Of a DNA stretch of 64,000 nucleotides, positions 23,073 through 34,932 are shown piece after piece. Every line of letters starts with the position of its first letter. The stretch's first letter is position 1. The notes under the pieces were generated by a model, which made no database searches, was not told where the DNA came from, and was given only the letters and a program-made list of their open reading frames with translations. The position numbers were made by a program, and so were the translations under genes. The stretch is taken from the NCBI GenBank assembly GCA_037127255.1, contig JBANSL010000002.1:12754001-12818000 (forward strand). The letters are read 5' to 3'. The stretch is from Persicaria tinctoria. Its lineage: Eukaryota; Streptophyta; Magnoliopsida; Caryophyllales; Polygonaceae.

Positions 23073-23735
23073 TCCCTAAACCTTGCCAACGGAGTTTTAA
23101 AAAACTTAAAAACACATTTCCTTCAAATGTGACCAGATTGGAGAATCTGATCCGTAGACACATATCTGGTTTTGATATGAATATTTGAACCCAAACTCCA
23201 AAATTAACCTAAATAGATAAATATTGTCAAGTGTACGATCATGACATCGATATGATTCGAAGCTAAATAGTAAATAGTAAATACAAAGAGCTAGTTTTAG
23301 GTAAAAATGTCTACGGATTGAAAAATCAACATTGGTGGACCGATACTACATGGATATATAATATCTCAACCGTTGATATAGTAGTCCCTGGTTTATTGAG
23401 GTTTTTCCGACGAAGGGAAATATGTATCGATATAACCTTGTCCGGTAGCGGACCCCAAAGATGTCGGTCTCAGATATTGTAAATTATGGAGTAAACGATG
23501 AAGACAACAACCAACAAAAGGAAAATTGTCAGGATTAGGCTAGTACTCCTAATATATTATAGGCCCCGGACCATAACGAAATAATGATTCAGGCTACTCC
23601 ATATACATCCCAAATTCATGTCACTGTGGACTATTCCCCAGTAGCGATCCGCGATCCTCCGTATTTTTTGAATTTGTAAATAAGGAGCGGTCATATACGG
23701 ATTCAAACTGAGAATCTTTGAGTACTATCTGCAAG
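23073..23735. other. Intergenic, no gene seen
   Basis: AT-rich. 23535-23610 carries the dispersed fragment also seen near 1043-1150 and 28325-28400. Confidence 0.45.
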
Positions 23736-24230
23736 AAGGGGTAGAAGCCCCTGGCTCGAAAATTTTTTTTGCATGTATTTAGTATTCTTAAGGTAATATA
23801 TATCCTTAAATGATACGGAGTAATGGAAACAAGAGGGTTGTCTAGCTTAAGGGGGAAAGGAAGGAGGGAGGGAAGGTTGGAGAATTAAAAGGTCTTAGGT
23901 TCAAATCCCCAAATGCTTCACTTTTTATTTCTTCTTGATTTCTATCTATATTTTGTTGTTTCTATTAACTATTTTATTAAAAAAATGTTATATTTATGTT
24001 TTACTCCACTGTATTATTAATTCTTCTTGATTTCTCTCTATATTTTTTTGTTTCTATCAACTATTTCATTAAAAAAGTGTCATATTTATATTTAAATTTA
24101 AAAAATCACAATTTTAGTGTTTTTTCAATATTTTCTTAGAAAAAAATCTTCTTAATAAGTGCATACACCAAAAAAAATTATTTCACAATTTTTTTAGCAC
24201 CCCCGGATATAAATTCTGGCTCCGTCACTG
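23736..24230. mobile_element. hAT MITE (CAGTGGCGGAGCC family), decayed left end
   Basis: The right end CTGGCTCCGTCACTG is clear. The left end near 23736 is degenerate. The interior parallels 21809-22201, including a tRNA-like stretch TCTAGCTTAAGGGGGAAAGG then GGTTCAAATCCCC (23845-23910), and carries an additional internal duplication of the TTGATTTCT.TCTATATTT region. Confidence 0.7.
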
Positions 24231-24503
24231 TCCACAAGTCCTTTCCAGTAAGCCATTCCAAAATAGTTGATACTCCTTTTCATTCAATTAAATAAAACTT
24301 GAAAATGAAACTTGAATAATTCGATGGGTATTAGGGTATATGAACAATTTTGAAGTTTTAATAGTCAAATATCCAATTAACAAAAAATTTATGCCTTTCG
24401 AATTAGTCGTATGTAAAAAGGGTAGAATACTACAGAATGTATGTGATGTATATAATAAATTATAAAATAAGAAATAAGTGAGGGTAAATAGACGTATCCA
24501 CCA

Positions 24504-24682
24504 ATCACAAGTTGGTGTAGTGGTTGTGGAGCTACATCCCATGCCAAGAGGTTCGAAGTTCGAATCCCCTTGGAAACATGGAGTCGCTTGTGAGTGGGAG
24601 GGTCAACCCCTTAAATGGGCCATACAGTACCCGATCCAGATGTAGAGCGACTGAGTCGATCGAACTGGAATAAGATAAAAAA
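24504..24682 (+). mobile_element. tRNA-derived SINE
   Basis: A-box-like TTGGTGTAGTGGTTG and B-box-like GAAGTTCGAATCCCC are followed by a body ending in AAGATAAAAAAAA. The flanks repeat AAATAGACGTATCCACCA and AAATAGCCGTATCCAACA (24486-24503 and 24683-24700), an 18-bp TSD with two mismatches. Confidence 0.8.
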
Positions 24683-25095
24683 AAATAGCCGTATCCAACA
24701 AAAAATGTACAAGTTAATTAAAAGGTCCTGGACCTTAAATTTTGGAGTTACATGGGCCGAATGGACCATATCACAATACCCGGGTCCAATTACATTGGTC
24801 CCGCTATGTTCTGTTGCCCGTACCCATTTCCACAAAATCAAAAGGAATAATAATAAGTCCGTACATACTTCCCTATCTTCCGACTTTGCAAGTAATAAAG
24901 CCATGCAAGTATGGTCCGCAAAATAAAGGAGAATTTATTGAGTTTAAGGCTAAAATTTTAGCCTTGAGTAATACGGAGTATAATTTATTCATCAAAGGCG
25001 ATTCGTCTCTAACAAGAGAGACAAAATATTACTATAACATTTTAAATCTTTTATTGAGTTTGTATTTATTTCTATTGAATAAAAGTACTTCTTGA

Positions 25096-25224
25096 ATAGT
25101 TTATATATAGGTCCATAATATGTGGACCAAATACTAAAAGGTTTTAAAATCATTTCAACAATAGTTTATATATAGGTCCATAATATGTGGACCAAATACT
25201 AAAAGGTTTTAAAATCATTTCAAC
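25096..25224. repeat. Tandem duplication, 65-bp unit x 2
   Basis: Two adjacent units (25096-25160 and 25161-25224) are identical except for one base in an A-run. Each contains GGTCCATAATATGTGGACC, an inverted repeat that can form a small hairpin. Confidence 0.9.
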
Positions 25225-25566
25225 ACCTATCTGTTATCTGTATCTCTGTCCACTCACCTCTTCATCTTTTGATCTGTACGGGGATCGAGAGGGAGAGAAA
25301 AAAAATACTATAAACAAATGAGTCAAATGACAATAGATACCCATACAATATATAGTATAAATTGCACTAATCCAGTTTGGGTTTGACCGGTCCGTTGTGA
25401 TCGGTTCTTTACGATTTGCTTTATTCGGATAGCGTGCGTCTCTACTTTGATGTAGCTGGGGTTCTTCTTCTATGTTCGTCGGGGTTCTGACAGTCGGAGT
25501 CGTATTTGGCTGGAATCGAGGTAGTATGTACAAGGTGACTCAGTATACGGGAAGGAGCTTTATGGA

Positions 25567-26765
25567 CATGGGCGGAGTTGAGGGGGTCTAGAGGGTCACG
25601 TGCCCCCCCCCCCCCCCCTCTCATTTGACGAAGTACCTAGTAGTATTCTACTTATTGCTACCTTCGTTTTGACATATAATACACCTTAATCCGACATCTG
25701 AGTAAAAAGTTATGAATGTTTAAAAATTAAAGGTATATTAATCACTTTAATTTTGTTTCAGTAGACTATAATGCTTCTATATTTTACTTAAATTAACATT
25801 CACATACTATAATTCATCTCGAGAGCTTCGAAATGAGAGGTTATACTAACCATTTCTACAATTAAATAAGAAGTTATGCAAGTTTAAAATTTTTATATTT
25901 GGTTATACATTTATATGTTATGAGTGAAACAAGTTATATATATATATATTAACAATGGATGTTATTCGAGTCAAACAAGTCTAGTAATGTTTGATTATAT
26001 TTAGTTCATTTAGAAACAAGTCAAGCTCGAGTGGAACCTATATTTGAACTTGAGCTCACACTCGACTTGTTTAGTAAATGAATGAGATTGAGTGAGTTTT
26101 TTTAAGTATCATGCAACTTTACTTGCTCATGACATAGTAACTTAAAATAAAATTGTTAAATTTAATAAAATTCGTGCTATTTGAGTTTTAATCAAGCGGA
26201 GCCGAGCTTTGAATCAAACATAAAAATGTGCTCATAATCAAATCATATGCTCGAACCGAGCTTTTATTGAGCAAAACTCGAGTTAGGCTCTAGCTACTTA
26301 GCTCATATAACAACCATAATCTTAACTTAATGTTTATTATTGTAAGACCCGGGGTCTTAAGACGCGTCAATTCATGCCACCTAGCCCTCTCAAGTTCGTT
26401 GTACTTACTTGGAGCTTGAAAAGGAAGAGCTCTTGTGACATAGGTAGGGCTTGAATCACTTATAAATCACTCCCAACATCCTTATGATATCCGATGTGGA
26501 ACGGGGGTGTTACAATTATATTGCATTTTCTATACTTATTTAGTTTTTTTTTCCGGATATTTCATTTATATATTTATATTTCTTTTTTTAGGCGTGAAAA
26601 AATGATAGTGTTTTATCATAAACTGATGAGATTTTATCTTAAAATAACATCATTTATTATCAAATTATATATAATTCTTCATGTCAATTTAATCCAAAAC
26701 ATACTATATATATATCGTACATATAATATTGTGTCCCCTTCGAAAATTTTCTGGCTCCGCCACTG
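25567..26765. mobile_element. Large non-autonomous hAT (CAGTGGCGGAGCC family)
   Basis: The right end TTTCTGGCTCCGCCACTG and the left end CATGGGCGGAGTTGAGG are imperfect TIRs. The 8-bp TSD is TTTATGGA/TTCATGGA (25559-25566 and 26766-26773, one mismatch). A poly-C run of about 17 lies near 25603-25618. The AT-rich interior has no transposase. It is interrupted by a solo LTR at 26341-26514. Confidence 0.75.
26341..26514 (+). mobile_element. Solo LTR of a TRIM-type element
   Basis: The 174-bp insertion begins TGTAAGACCC and ends GGGGTGTTACA, with the 5-bp TSD ATTAT (26336-26340 and 26515-26519). No internal region or primer site is present, so it is a solo LTR left by LTR-LTR recombination. Confidence 0.88.
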
Positions 26766-26970
26766 TTCATGGAGGTTCGTCTTCACTATCCACAAGGATT
26801 CCTAATGTATCCCCGATCAACAGTGCTGTCTAGGACATAATTTCTTATTTAACCGTTGGTTAAATGAAAACCTTCGTATATATATTCCGTGTATGCTTGA
26901 TTAGATGATCAGATACGAAGAAGATGACAAACAGAAAAAAGAATAGTTAAGAATCGTGTAATATATATTG

Positions 26971-28314
26971 GAATTTTTTTTCAAAATATTCACAAAAAAA
27001 ATAATTATTTAACAAAATATTCAAACTTTGAAAGTATTTACACAAATATTCATTTTTTGCAGGTCGGCCAGAAAAACGCGGTCTCAGGCCGCGTTTTATT
27101 ATTAAGGTCAAAAATTGAAATTGGGTGAAAAGAGGTTAAAAAGACTAACACAAAAGACGCGGCCCCAGGCCGCGTCTCTTGTTATTTTTTATTTTTTTTC
27201 AGAAAAACTGAAAAGGGGAAAGGGAAGGAGACGAAAGGGCGGAGGGAGAGAGAAGGAAGGGAGGCCGGAGATCCAGGCGGAGGGAGAGAGAAGGAAGGGC
27301 GGAGGGAGAGAGAAGGGAGGCGGAGGGAGAGAGAGGAAGGGGCGGAGGGGAACAGAGGCTGCGGAGGGAGAGAGAGAGGAAGGGGTGGAGATCCAAGCGG
27401 AGGAGAGAGGAAGGGGCGGAGGGAGAGAGACGAAGGGCGGAGAGAGAGGAAGAGGCTGGCGACGCTGGGATTCCGGTCGGAGAACAGAGGCGCCGGAGAA
27501 CGGAGGTGAAGGAAGGGGAGGCTGGCGAACAGAGGCGCCGGAGAACGGAGGCGCCGGGATTCCGTACAACGTCGCCAACCTCTTCCTCTCTCTCCGCCCC
27601 TTCCTCTCTCTCCCTCCGGCGCCTCTGTTCCCCTCTGCCCCTTCCTCTCTCTCCCTCCGCCTCCCTTCTCTCTCCCTCCGCCTGGATCTCCGGCGCCCTT
27701 CCTCCTCTCTCCCTCCGCCCCTTCCTCTCTCTCGCTCCGCCTCCCTCCGGCCATCCCTCTCTCCTCCGCCCCCTCCGCCCTCCGACTTCCTCTCTCTCCG
27801 CCCCTTCCTCTTTCTCCCTCCGCCCCTTCCTCTCTCCTCCGCCTGGATCTCCGCCCCTTCCTCTCTCTCCCTCCGACGCCTCTGTTCCCCTCCGCCCCTT
27901 CCTCTCTCTCCCTCCGCCCTTCCTTCTCTCTCCCTCCGCCCGGATCTCCGGCGCCCTTCCTTCTCTCTCCCTCCGCCCCTTCCTCTCTCTCGCTCCGCCT
28001 CCCTCCGGCCATCCCTCTCTCTCCCTCCGCCACTTCCTCTCTCCTCCGGCCCTTACCCGTCTCTTCCCTTTCCCCTTTTCAGTTTTTCTGAAAAAAAAAA
28101 CAAAAAAAAAAAAAGAGACGCGGCCGCGTCTTTTGTGTTAGTTTTTTTTACCTCTTTTCACCCAATTTCAATTTTTGACCTTAATAATAAAACGCGGCCT
28201 GAGATCGCGTTTTTCTGGTCGGTCTGCAAAAAATGAATATTTGTGTAAATACTTTCAAAGTTTGAATATTTTGTTAAATAATTATTTTTATGTGAATATT
28301 TTGGAAAAAAATTC
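26971..28314. mobile_element. Foldback MULE with a near-palindromic GC-rich core
   Basis: Terminal inverted repeats of about 230 bp run from GAATTTTTTTTCAAAATATT at the left and mirror it at the right. The 9-bp TSD is TATATATTG/TATATACTG (26962-26970 and 28315-28323, one mismatch). Both arms include GCGGCCTGAG- and GACGCGGCC-type blocks. The core 27200-28070 is purine-rich (GGAGGGAGAGAGAAGG) in the left third and pyrimidine-rich (CCTTCCTCTCTCCCTCC) in the right two thirds, so most of the element folds back on itself. Long frames on both strands (up to 373 codons) are composition artefacts. Confidence 0.85.
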
Positions 28315-28323
28315 TATATACTG

Positions 28324-28587
28324 TAGGGTCACAAAGATCTCATAATAATTTATAGGCTCCACAAAAATAGTGATCCAGAGATAAGAACAAGAAAATTAAT
28401 ATTGCTAAAATAATTTTACAATTAGCCGCAAGAAAATTAACACCGTTGAACTAATTAATTTCTTTTAATATTTTTAATTGATATATATATCAACAAAATA
28501 AATAAACTTATATATATTCTTTTAATTTTTTAATTATTGAATCGGCTTAAAAGAAAAGAGATATAATATATAAATGGATAAAAACTG

Positions 28588-28636
<49 letters not shown>

Positions 28637-28683
28637 CAATTTGGCTTAAAATAAAATAAATATAATAGATGTATAATTATAAA
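28324..28683. other. AT-rich spacer with an (AT)n tract at 28597-28634
   Basis: No gene is seen. It includes part of the dispersed fragment shared with 1043-1150. Confidence 0.5.
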
Positions 28684-29869
28684 CTAGTTTAGTACCCGCA
28701 CTATTGTGCGGTCTGTTTTTTTAAATTAAAACATTTAATATTAAAAAATGTATAAAAAATTTCTGTAAGTAAACGTTAAACTTTAAATATCCCTCAAATC
28801 TAAACATTGTTAATTATTACTGTATATAGTTAACGGTAAAAATGAAATCTATATATGGGAGTCGAACCTTACCTTTATGTGTGTGTAGAGTAATTATTAA
28901 TTACTCTATCGTTTATAAGGACATTAATTTGATTTGAAATTAATTAATTAACAAATCCTATCGGCATTTGTGAAATCATAACCACCTGATCAAAAAATCC
29001 TATCGGCATATATTAATTATCGTCTTAGGCTCCCATAGATTTGTTATCGGTATATATTAATTAGAGTACTTAATTAAATTAATTAGAGTAATTAATTAAC
29101 AAATTAAAAAAATCATACTTTAACAATCAATTAATCGGCATATCTTCAAACTAATCAGATAAGTGGGATAACAATCATAACCACCTGATAAGTGGGATAA
29201 CAATCCATTAATATTTTAATTTTTAAATCTATTTCTTTTTTATTATTAATGTAATTAATCGAATAAGTAACAAATCCTAAATAAATTTTTTTACAAAAAA
29301 ACTACTTCTCCTTTAGTATTATACTATCGAGTATCGATGATTATTATATAAATTTCTTTTCAAAACTCCTATCGGTACAAAATTTTCCTAATCTAAACAA
29401 CTATATTTTTTAATCTAATCTATAAATATAGAGGTTTTCAAAACTTACACCCTAGCTAATTAATAAAATCTGATCAAACCCAATGTATTTTCACAATTAG
29501 TACCGGATTTGATGAGATTTTTTACCCATCTTAACAAAATTATTTTTTTAAAAATAAAGATTTTTTACCCTAGCTAATTAATAAAGATTTGTTTTTAAAA
29601 AATTTATTTTAAAAAAATTTATTTTGAGGTATATTTCTAATGTAGAAAAAGGAAACAACTTTTAAAGATTTGTTTTTAAATAATTTATTTTTAAATAAAT
29701 TATTTCAAAAATATTAATTACTATTATATATGATTTGTCATATACTTGAAATCTATAGCAAAATGGCTACTACTAATCATAATAATGAATCGAAAAAATT
29801 CATTAAAAAATCAAATGAATGGTATATTATAAAGACAAAAATGAGCTCAACTATTGCTAACTATACAAG

Positions 29870-30066
29870 GGATGTAAGGCGGATCCTCGGAAGATTTCGA
29901 AAGTCGATGGCGTCGGAGGCATGCTCGGAGTGGCCCTGGATGGATGGATGGATGTAGAACTTACACCTTGATATTCACTCGCTTACCAGCTTCTTTGATC
30001 TTCTCCTTAATTAATTTTGATCCGAGTTTCAGATGTGTCTGAACTCGAATTTTTACCTAATAAAAA
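29870..30066 (+). mobile_element. 5'-truncated L1-like retroposon fragment
   Basis: It ends with the family stem-loop (GAGTTTCAGA/TCTGAACTC) and TCGAATTTTTACCTAATAAA plus an A-run, as at 13491 and 53676. The 5' boundary and TSD were not identified. Confidence 0.6.
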
Positions 30067-30079
30067 AATAATAGTAATT

Positions 30080-30235
30080 CTTTAGTGCCATCTTGGACGC
30101 AAATGGGAATCTGCATCCCCAACCGATCCTTAAGTACTTCATCGATCGGAACCCCGATTATTTTGGAGCCCTCCTTGAACTGCTTCGGACGAAGACTTTA
30201 AGCATTCCAAATGGGGACTGATGGACGATCCTACA
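30080..30235 (-). pseudogene. Unrecognised coding-like fragment
   Basis: The minus strand reads through a stretch containing FKEGSKIIGVPIDEVLKD and LGMQIPICVQDG without a stop. Its composition is more coding-like than the AT-rich surroundings. I do not recognise the family. It lies inside the Helitron cluster and is probably captured. Confidence 0.3.
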
Positions 30236-31628
30236 AAAAAAACTCACAAATTGAACAACCCACAACACTATAAATAAAATAACTCACAAACAATTCAGAA
30301 TAATCCCTACAAAAAAAAAGTAAGTGAAACCTAAAGAGGGGATGAAAGGATTGGAAGCATAAAAGATTAAAAGAGATGAAAGAATTGAAACACATATAGA
30401 AAACCAATAATGAACCCATGGGTGTAGGATAGTATTTATACTGCAACACAACCATTTTCAAAGAAAGGTTTGAGCAAAAAAAAATATAATTAAATTTAAA
30501 ATATTAATAAGTGGATCTCGATCAAATCTTTAATTTATCTTTTTAGTAGTTATCCTTAAAAAAAATAGTAGTTTTTAATGGATAAATATGATAAATTTTT
30601 ATTTCAAAAACTTCTCAGTAACGACAAATTCTACCAATTAGAAGAAGTAATGGCAAATCCTATCGGTAAGAGAAAATTTAGAAGAAATCAATTAAAACAA
30701 ATCCTACTTTAATAATCAATTAATATATTGATTTTCAATCTAATCCTAAATAAAAAAGAAAAGCTACTTTAAATGAGAAGTCGTCGCATGGCGTAAGCAA
30801 CTTCTGCTTTAAGATTATACTATTGATTCATACTATTGATGATATTGATTAACACTATATAATCACCATAAGAAATAAAAAGAAGTATTAAAGATGAATG
30901 AAAATAATGAAAAATTACAAATAAACATAGTGAGCCTTAAGACCAATTATAATAAATATAATGACTATTCTCATTTTATCAGCAACGTAATTAAGCAAGG
31001 TTAATAATCCATACAATATTGCCCGAAGATGGAGATGAATCAATATTTATACTAAAAATAAATTGGACTAAAGATATTATAATTTTTTTTTAAAAGTTAA
31101 AGAAAAATAAGTAAATGATCATATGTTAACTGATTTGCATTTGTTAAGATTTGGTCAAAATATTACTATAAACAATAAAAAATAAAAATTCAATATTTAA
31201 TTAGGATAAGATTTGTTAAGATTTTGCTATTAATAAATTAATTAAATAAATGAAGTAGTTATACTTAATTAATTATCAATTTAAAATGCCTACATTAAAG
31301 GAGAAGACGCCACATGGCTTAGGCGACTTCTCCTTTAGTATTATATATTGATATAATAATGATTTACTATAAAGTCATCCAATTAAAATAAATTGATATA
31401 TAAATTTTGTACCATATTGATCTTGTAAAAATGTATTGATATTTAACAAAATTAGCTAAAATCTTATCCTAAACATGTATATATGCTATATTAATTAAGT
31501 GGAGGTCGTGGATTGTATAAGAATATACCTCAACTAATTTATTAATTTAGATATTTCTACGAAAGAATCTTTTATAGACGATAATGCATTTGACAATGTC
31601 GATAAAATACGCATATATGGAAATATTA

Positions 31629-32461
31629 GGGAAAACTAATTAAAATACCCCCACTTTTGGGGGTATGGTTAAAATCTATCCTCAAATTTCAAAACTAATA
31701 AAAATATCATGACCTTTGAGAGTAGTGGTAATATATTACCACGTGTTTTCTCACGGGTCAAAAATGCCAACAAGGCAGTCTACGTGGATTTTTTTTTTAA
31801 CAAAGCAGCCTGCATGGAAGTCTTTTTACAAATTAGCACTAAAATTGAGATTTCTTGAACAGTTTCCTTAGAAAAAAAATAATCCGACAACAAAATTAAA
31901 CCCGAAAAATGAAATTGATTTAACCAAGCAACTAATCCGGTCACAATTGCCTCAAATTTACACAACACGACTATTCTATTCCTAACACCAAACCGACAAC
32001 AAAACTAAAGCGACAACAACATCAACAACTAAGAGGCCGGGGAAAAAAACAAAACTTACTCAACCAACTCCTTGAACGAATCAAAGAGGAAGAAGATGTG
32101 AGAGAGACAGCTCAAGACAGGTGACAACGAGGGAGGAAGACTATTATTGAAGAGGAACCATGAGCTGTCCGGAAGACAATTCAAGAGGTGACCACGGAAG
32201 AAGAAAGGAGGGAGGAAAAGACGTTGGGTATGAACACAGTCCAACAATTTATTTATTTTTCTAAGGAAACCGTTCAAAAAAAAAACCTTACAAAAAAAAA
32301 TCCACATAGGCTACCTTGCCAGCATTTTTGACGCGTGAGAAAACACGTGGTAATATATTACCACTACCCTCAAAGGTCGGGATATTTTTATTACATTTGA
32401 AAGTTGAGAATATATTTTTACCATACCCCCAAAAGTTAGGGTATTTTAATTAGTTTTCCCG
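31629..32461. mobile_element. MULE with long TIRs
   Basis: Terminal inverted repeats of roughly 180 bp start GGGAAAACTAATTAAAATAC and include CCACGTGTTTTCTCACG and GGTAATATATTACCAC. Flanks are GAAATATTA and GAAATATTT (31620-31628 and 32462-32470), a 9-bp TSD with one mismatch, as expected for Mutator-like elements. The 450-bp core has no recognised protein. Confidence 0.85.
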
Positions 32462-32757
32462 AAATATTTTTACATTAATTATCTAACTATACCCTTTAGG
32501 TTAATAAGTTTTTCTTAATATTGTTTTTCTATGATTGCTTCTTTATTTGGTAGAGAATCTTTTCCGATTGAACTTCTTAACCATTTAGGCATAAGTCATA
32601 AGAATATTACGGTCTTTGTATCCTAGCTATATATGCCCGTTAGGACATAGGAAATATCCTAAAATGGAAAAGATACCCTAACAAAAATAAACAACCCTAA
32701 TAATCTAATTTAAAATTTGGCTAATGTATTTTAATTAAGGATATATATATATATATA

Positions 32758-34343
32758 GGGGAAGGTTCAAGTGGAAACACCACTTACCATAGAAACACCC
32801 TTACTATGAAAACTTTTAATCCTAACCATCCGTTTTACATCAATGGTTAATAATGTCTCACTCATTTAATGCCTAAAAATAAATTAAAAAAAAATTATCC
32901 TTCCCTTCCACTGTTCACCTCCCCCTCAGAACGTTAAACCCCTCCCCATTGTCTCACACACGATTTTGATGAGCGGTGTACAGTGCGCCGGTGTCTCATC
33001 CGTTATTGCCGCCTTCGCCGCCTCCGCTTCCACCTCCGACTCTTCCCCTCCGATTTCCCCTTTGATTTCGCAATAGATCCGGTCGCCGCCACTGCGTCTT
33101 TGTTCCTGGTATGCGACTCTCCGCCTCTTCCCCTCTATTATATTATCATGTGATCAATTTTGGGGATGAAGACCCGATTCGATTTTGGGTCGCTTAGATT
33201 TGATTTTGTGAGATGAAGAACTGTCAATAGATCTGTTAATTTGTTTGCCTCGATAGCTCTCTGCCTCTTCCCCTACTTCTCAGGTATGGATTTGATATTG
33301 TTTCTCAGAAAACAGGAAAAAAATGATTAAATTTATTGCTTCTATTTTTCAGCTACTGTCATTGTTTCTCAGAAATTATTTCACATTTCAGATGTTTGTT
33401 GTCTCTTTGTTTCTTAGATTTGCTGTGTGCAGAGAAAGTCTATATGGGATTTGAACCCATATCATGTGTATAATAACACATTGCTCTTCCATTGAGCTAA
33501 TAGACTTGAAAAGATACATGAGAATAACAACAATAGCACATTGCTCTTTCCACATGTTTGTTGTCTGCTTGCACATCTCAATTTCACTTAATAATTTTCT
33601 CAATTTCACTTCTCAATAGCAACAATAGGCAAGTTCATTCACAGAAAACCATACCAGAATACATTCAAGTTAGAGAAGCAATAGCATAATATAGCCTCAC
33701 ATTTCACAAAAACATATAAGTTGATGATCAACTCTACTGACTAAATAGCACAAAAACCAGACAAGAATCGAAAGGAAGCAGACCACAAATTAAAATCGAA
33801 TCAGAAGCGACGGGAAGCAGACCAAAATTTCGAAATCGAATCAGACCAAAAAACACATACCTTGACAGATCTATTGCGAAATCAAAGAGAAACCGGAGGG
33901 GAAGACTCGAAGGCGGAGGCTGTGGCAATCACAGACGAGGGACCAGCGAAATCGAGGGGAGGACTCGGAGGCGGCGACGACTGCGAGGCACCAGCGACAT
34001 CAAGGGGAAATCGGAGGCGCAACTTGACTGAGAGTGTGAGATAAGGGAGGGGATTTAGGGCTTATCGCATGAGACAAGAGAGAGGAGGAGAGGCGCCGGC
34101 GACCATCCAGTGAGGAGGCAGTGTGAGCGATTGCTGAGGGGAGAAGCGATGCTCTGATTGATAGGGAGAAGAGAAGGGTTTGATAGTTCCTTCTAAGGTT
34201 TTAAAAAAAAGCTTAAATTTTATGTAAATTACAAAATTGCCACCGCTTTTAAATGACCGTTGATTAAGAAATGAAAGGTTGAGATCAAAAGTTTCCACCA
34301 TAAGATGGTTTCTATGGTAAGCCTTGTTTCCACTTGAACCTTC

Positions 34344-34346
<3 letters not shown>
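32758..34346. mobile_element. MULE-like element with GGGGAAGGTTCAAGTGGAAAC termini
   Basis: The first 21 bp at the left are the exact complement of the last 21 at the right. A second conserved block, CTTACCATAGAAAC, follows at each end. It lies in a TA microsatellite, so the TSD cannot be read. The interior has GC-rich leader-like segments (32930-33120, 33880-34060) that may be captured gene parts, plus a tRNA-like sequence at 33437-33506. No transposase is seen. Confidence 0.8.
33437..33506 (-). tRNA. tRNA-like sequence, probably a pseudo-tRNA
   Basis: The minus strand has a 7-bp acceptor stem (AGTCTAT/ATAGACT), a D-arm TAGCTCAATGGAAGAGC, and a T-arm ATGGGTTCAAATCCCAT. However, the anticodon stem-loop has an 8-base (or 6-base) loop instead of 7, and the variable loop is only 3 bases, so the anticodon cannot be assigned. 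It is likely a decayed copy lying within the MULE-like element. Confidence 0.5.

Positions 34347-34430
<84 letters not shown>
34347..34430. repeat. (AT)n microsatellite
   Basis: About 84 bp of perfect TA repeat next to the right end of the MULE-like element. It was probably the insertion target, since a shorter TA run lies at the left end too. Confidence 0.95.
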
Positions 34431-34434
<4 letters not shown>

Positions 34435-34680
34435 AACCTCAATCGAGTTCAAATTCGATATTGACTTGTTTATAAATGAGCTAAACATCGATCAGTTCAT
34501 AATTAATTAATGACTGCAAATTGAATCGGTTAATTAATTAGTGTGATTGGTAGAAGAAGAATACAATGAGTTGAGATGATTTTAGGTTCAAAAGGAAAAG
34601 CTGGTTTTGTAGAACGTACGGATCAGAATTGAACTGAAGTAGTAGTGTTCATTAATTTTAGTATGTGTAAGTTGTAACAG

Positions 34681-34932
34681 ACTCTTTGCAACGCGTGTGG
34701 GATTCGATTCATGAAGGTTGAGAAAAGGGCGAAGGAGGCGACCCTGTAGGCGGTGGCGGTATCGGAAGTGGGAAAGCCACCAAGCCGGAAAGGGGCAGTA
34801 TTACTTCCGGGCGCCGGCGAAACAGTCAAGGTAATTCAGGGATATGATTCAGGAAAACAGTTCATTTCTTGGGTCGTCAACGTCAGAGACAGGCCCTCTA
34901 CCTTCGTCGTCGACTTCACTCTCGCCAAATGA
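34681..34932 (+). pseudogene. Duplicated GATA exon 2, broken
   Basis: After GTTGTAACAG the sequence reads TLCNACGIRFMKVEKRAKEA, almost the same as GATA exon 2 at 17064, then meets an in-frame stop at 34747. Similarity resumes after shifts and continues into the 3' flank (to about 35090, with the shared CAGGGACGAA and TTGGACCG words). No exon 1 is seen upstream in this copy. It retains a block near 34860-34930 that seems shortened in the first copy. It is a partial tandem or segmental duplicate of the GATA gene. Confidence 0.85.

Larger units (their letters stand above)
28684..31351 (-). mobile_element. Helitron cluster, minus strand (possibly nested copies)
   Basis: On the minus strand the end at 28684 reads CCGCACAATAGTGCGG, GTACTAAA, then CTAG, a good Helitron 3' signature. 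Candidate 5' starts on the same strand are AT-rich TC... leaders followed by ATAATACTAAAGGAGAAG, seen ending near 31351, 30835 (variant) and 29335 (variant). This implies one element with internal duplications or several stacked insertions. No Rep/helicase is visible. Exact 5' boundaries are uncertain. Confidence 0.5.

Noticed and set aside
27115..28236. Long open frame of 373 codons (and 283 codons on the opposite strand)
   Set aside because: The frames consist of Arg/Glu/Gly or Ser/Pro/Leu repeats imposed by GGAGGGAGA/CCTCTCTCC repeats in a foldback transposon, and they are open on both strands at once.
34062..34442. 126-codon minus-strand frame
   Set aside because: It begins in a TA microsatellite and runs into the MULE terminal repeat, with no protein motif.
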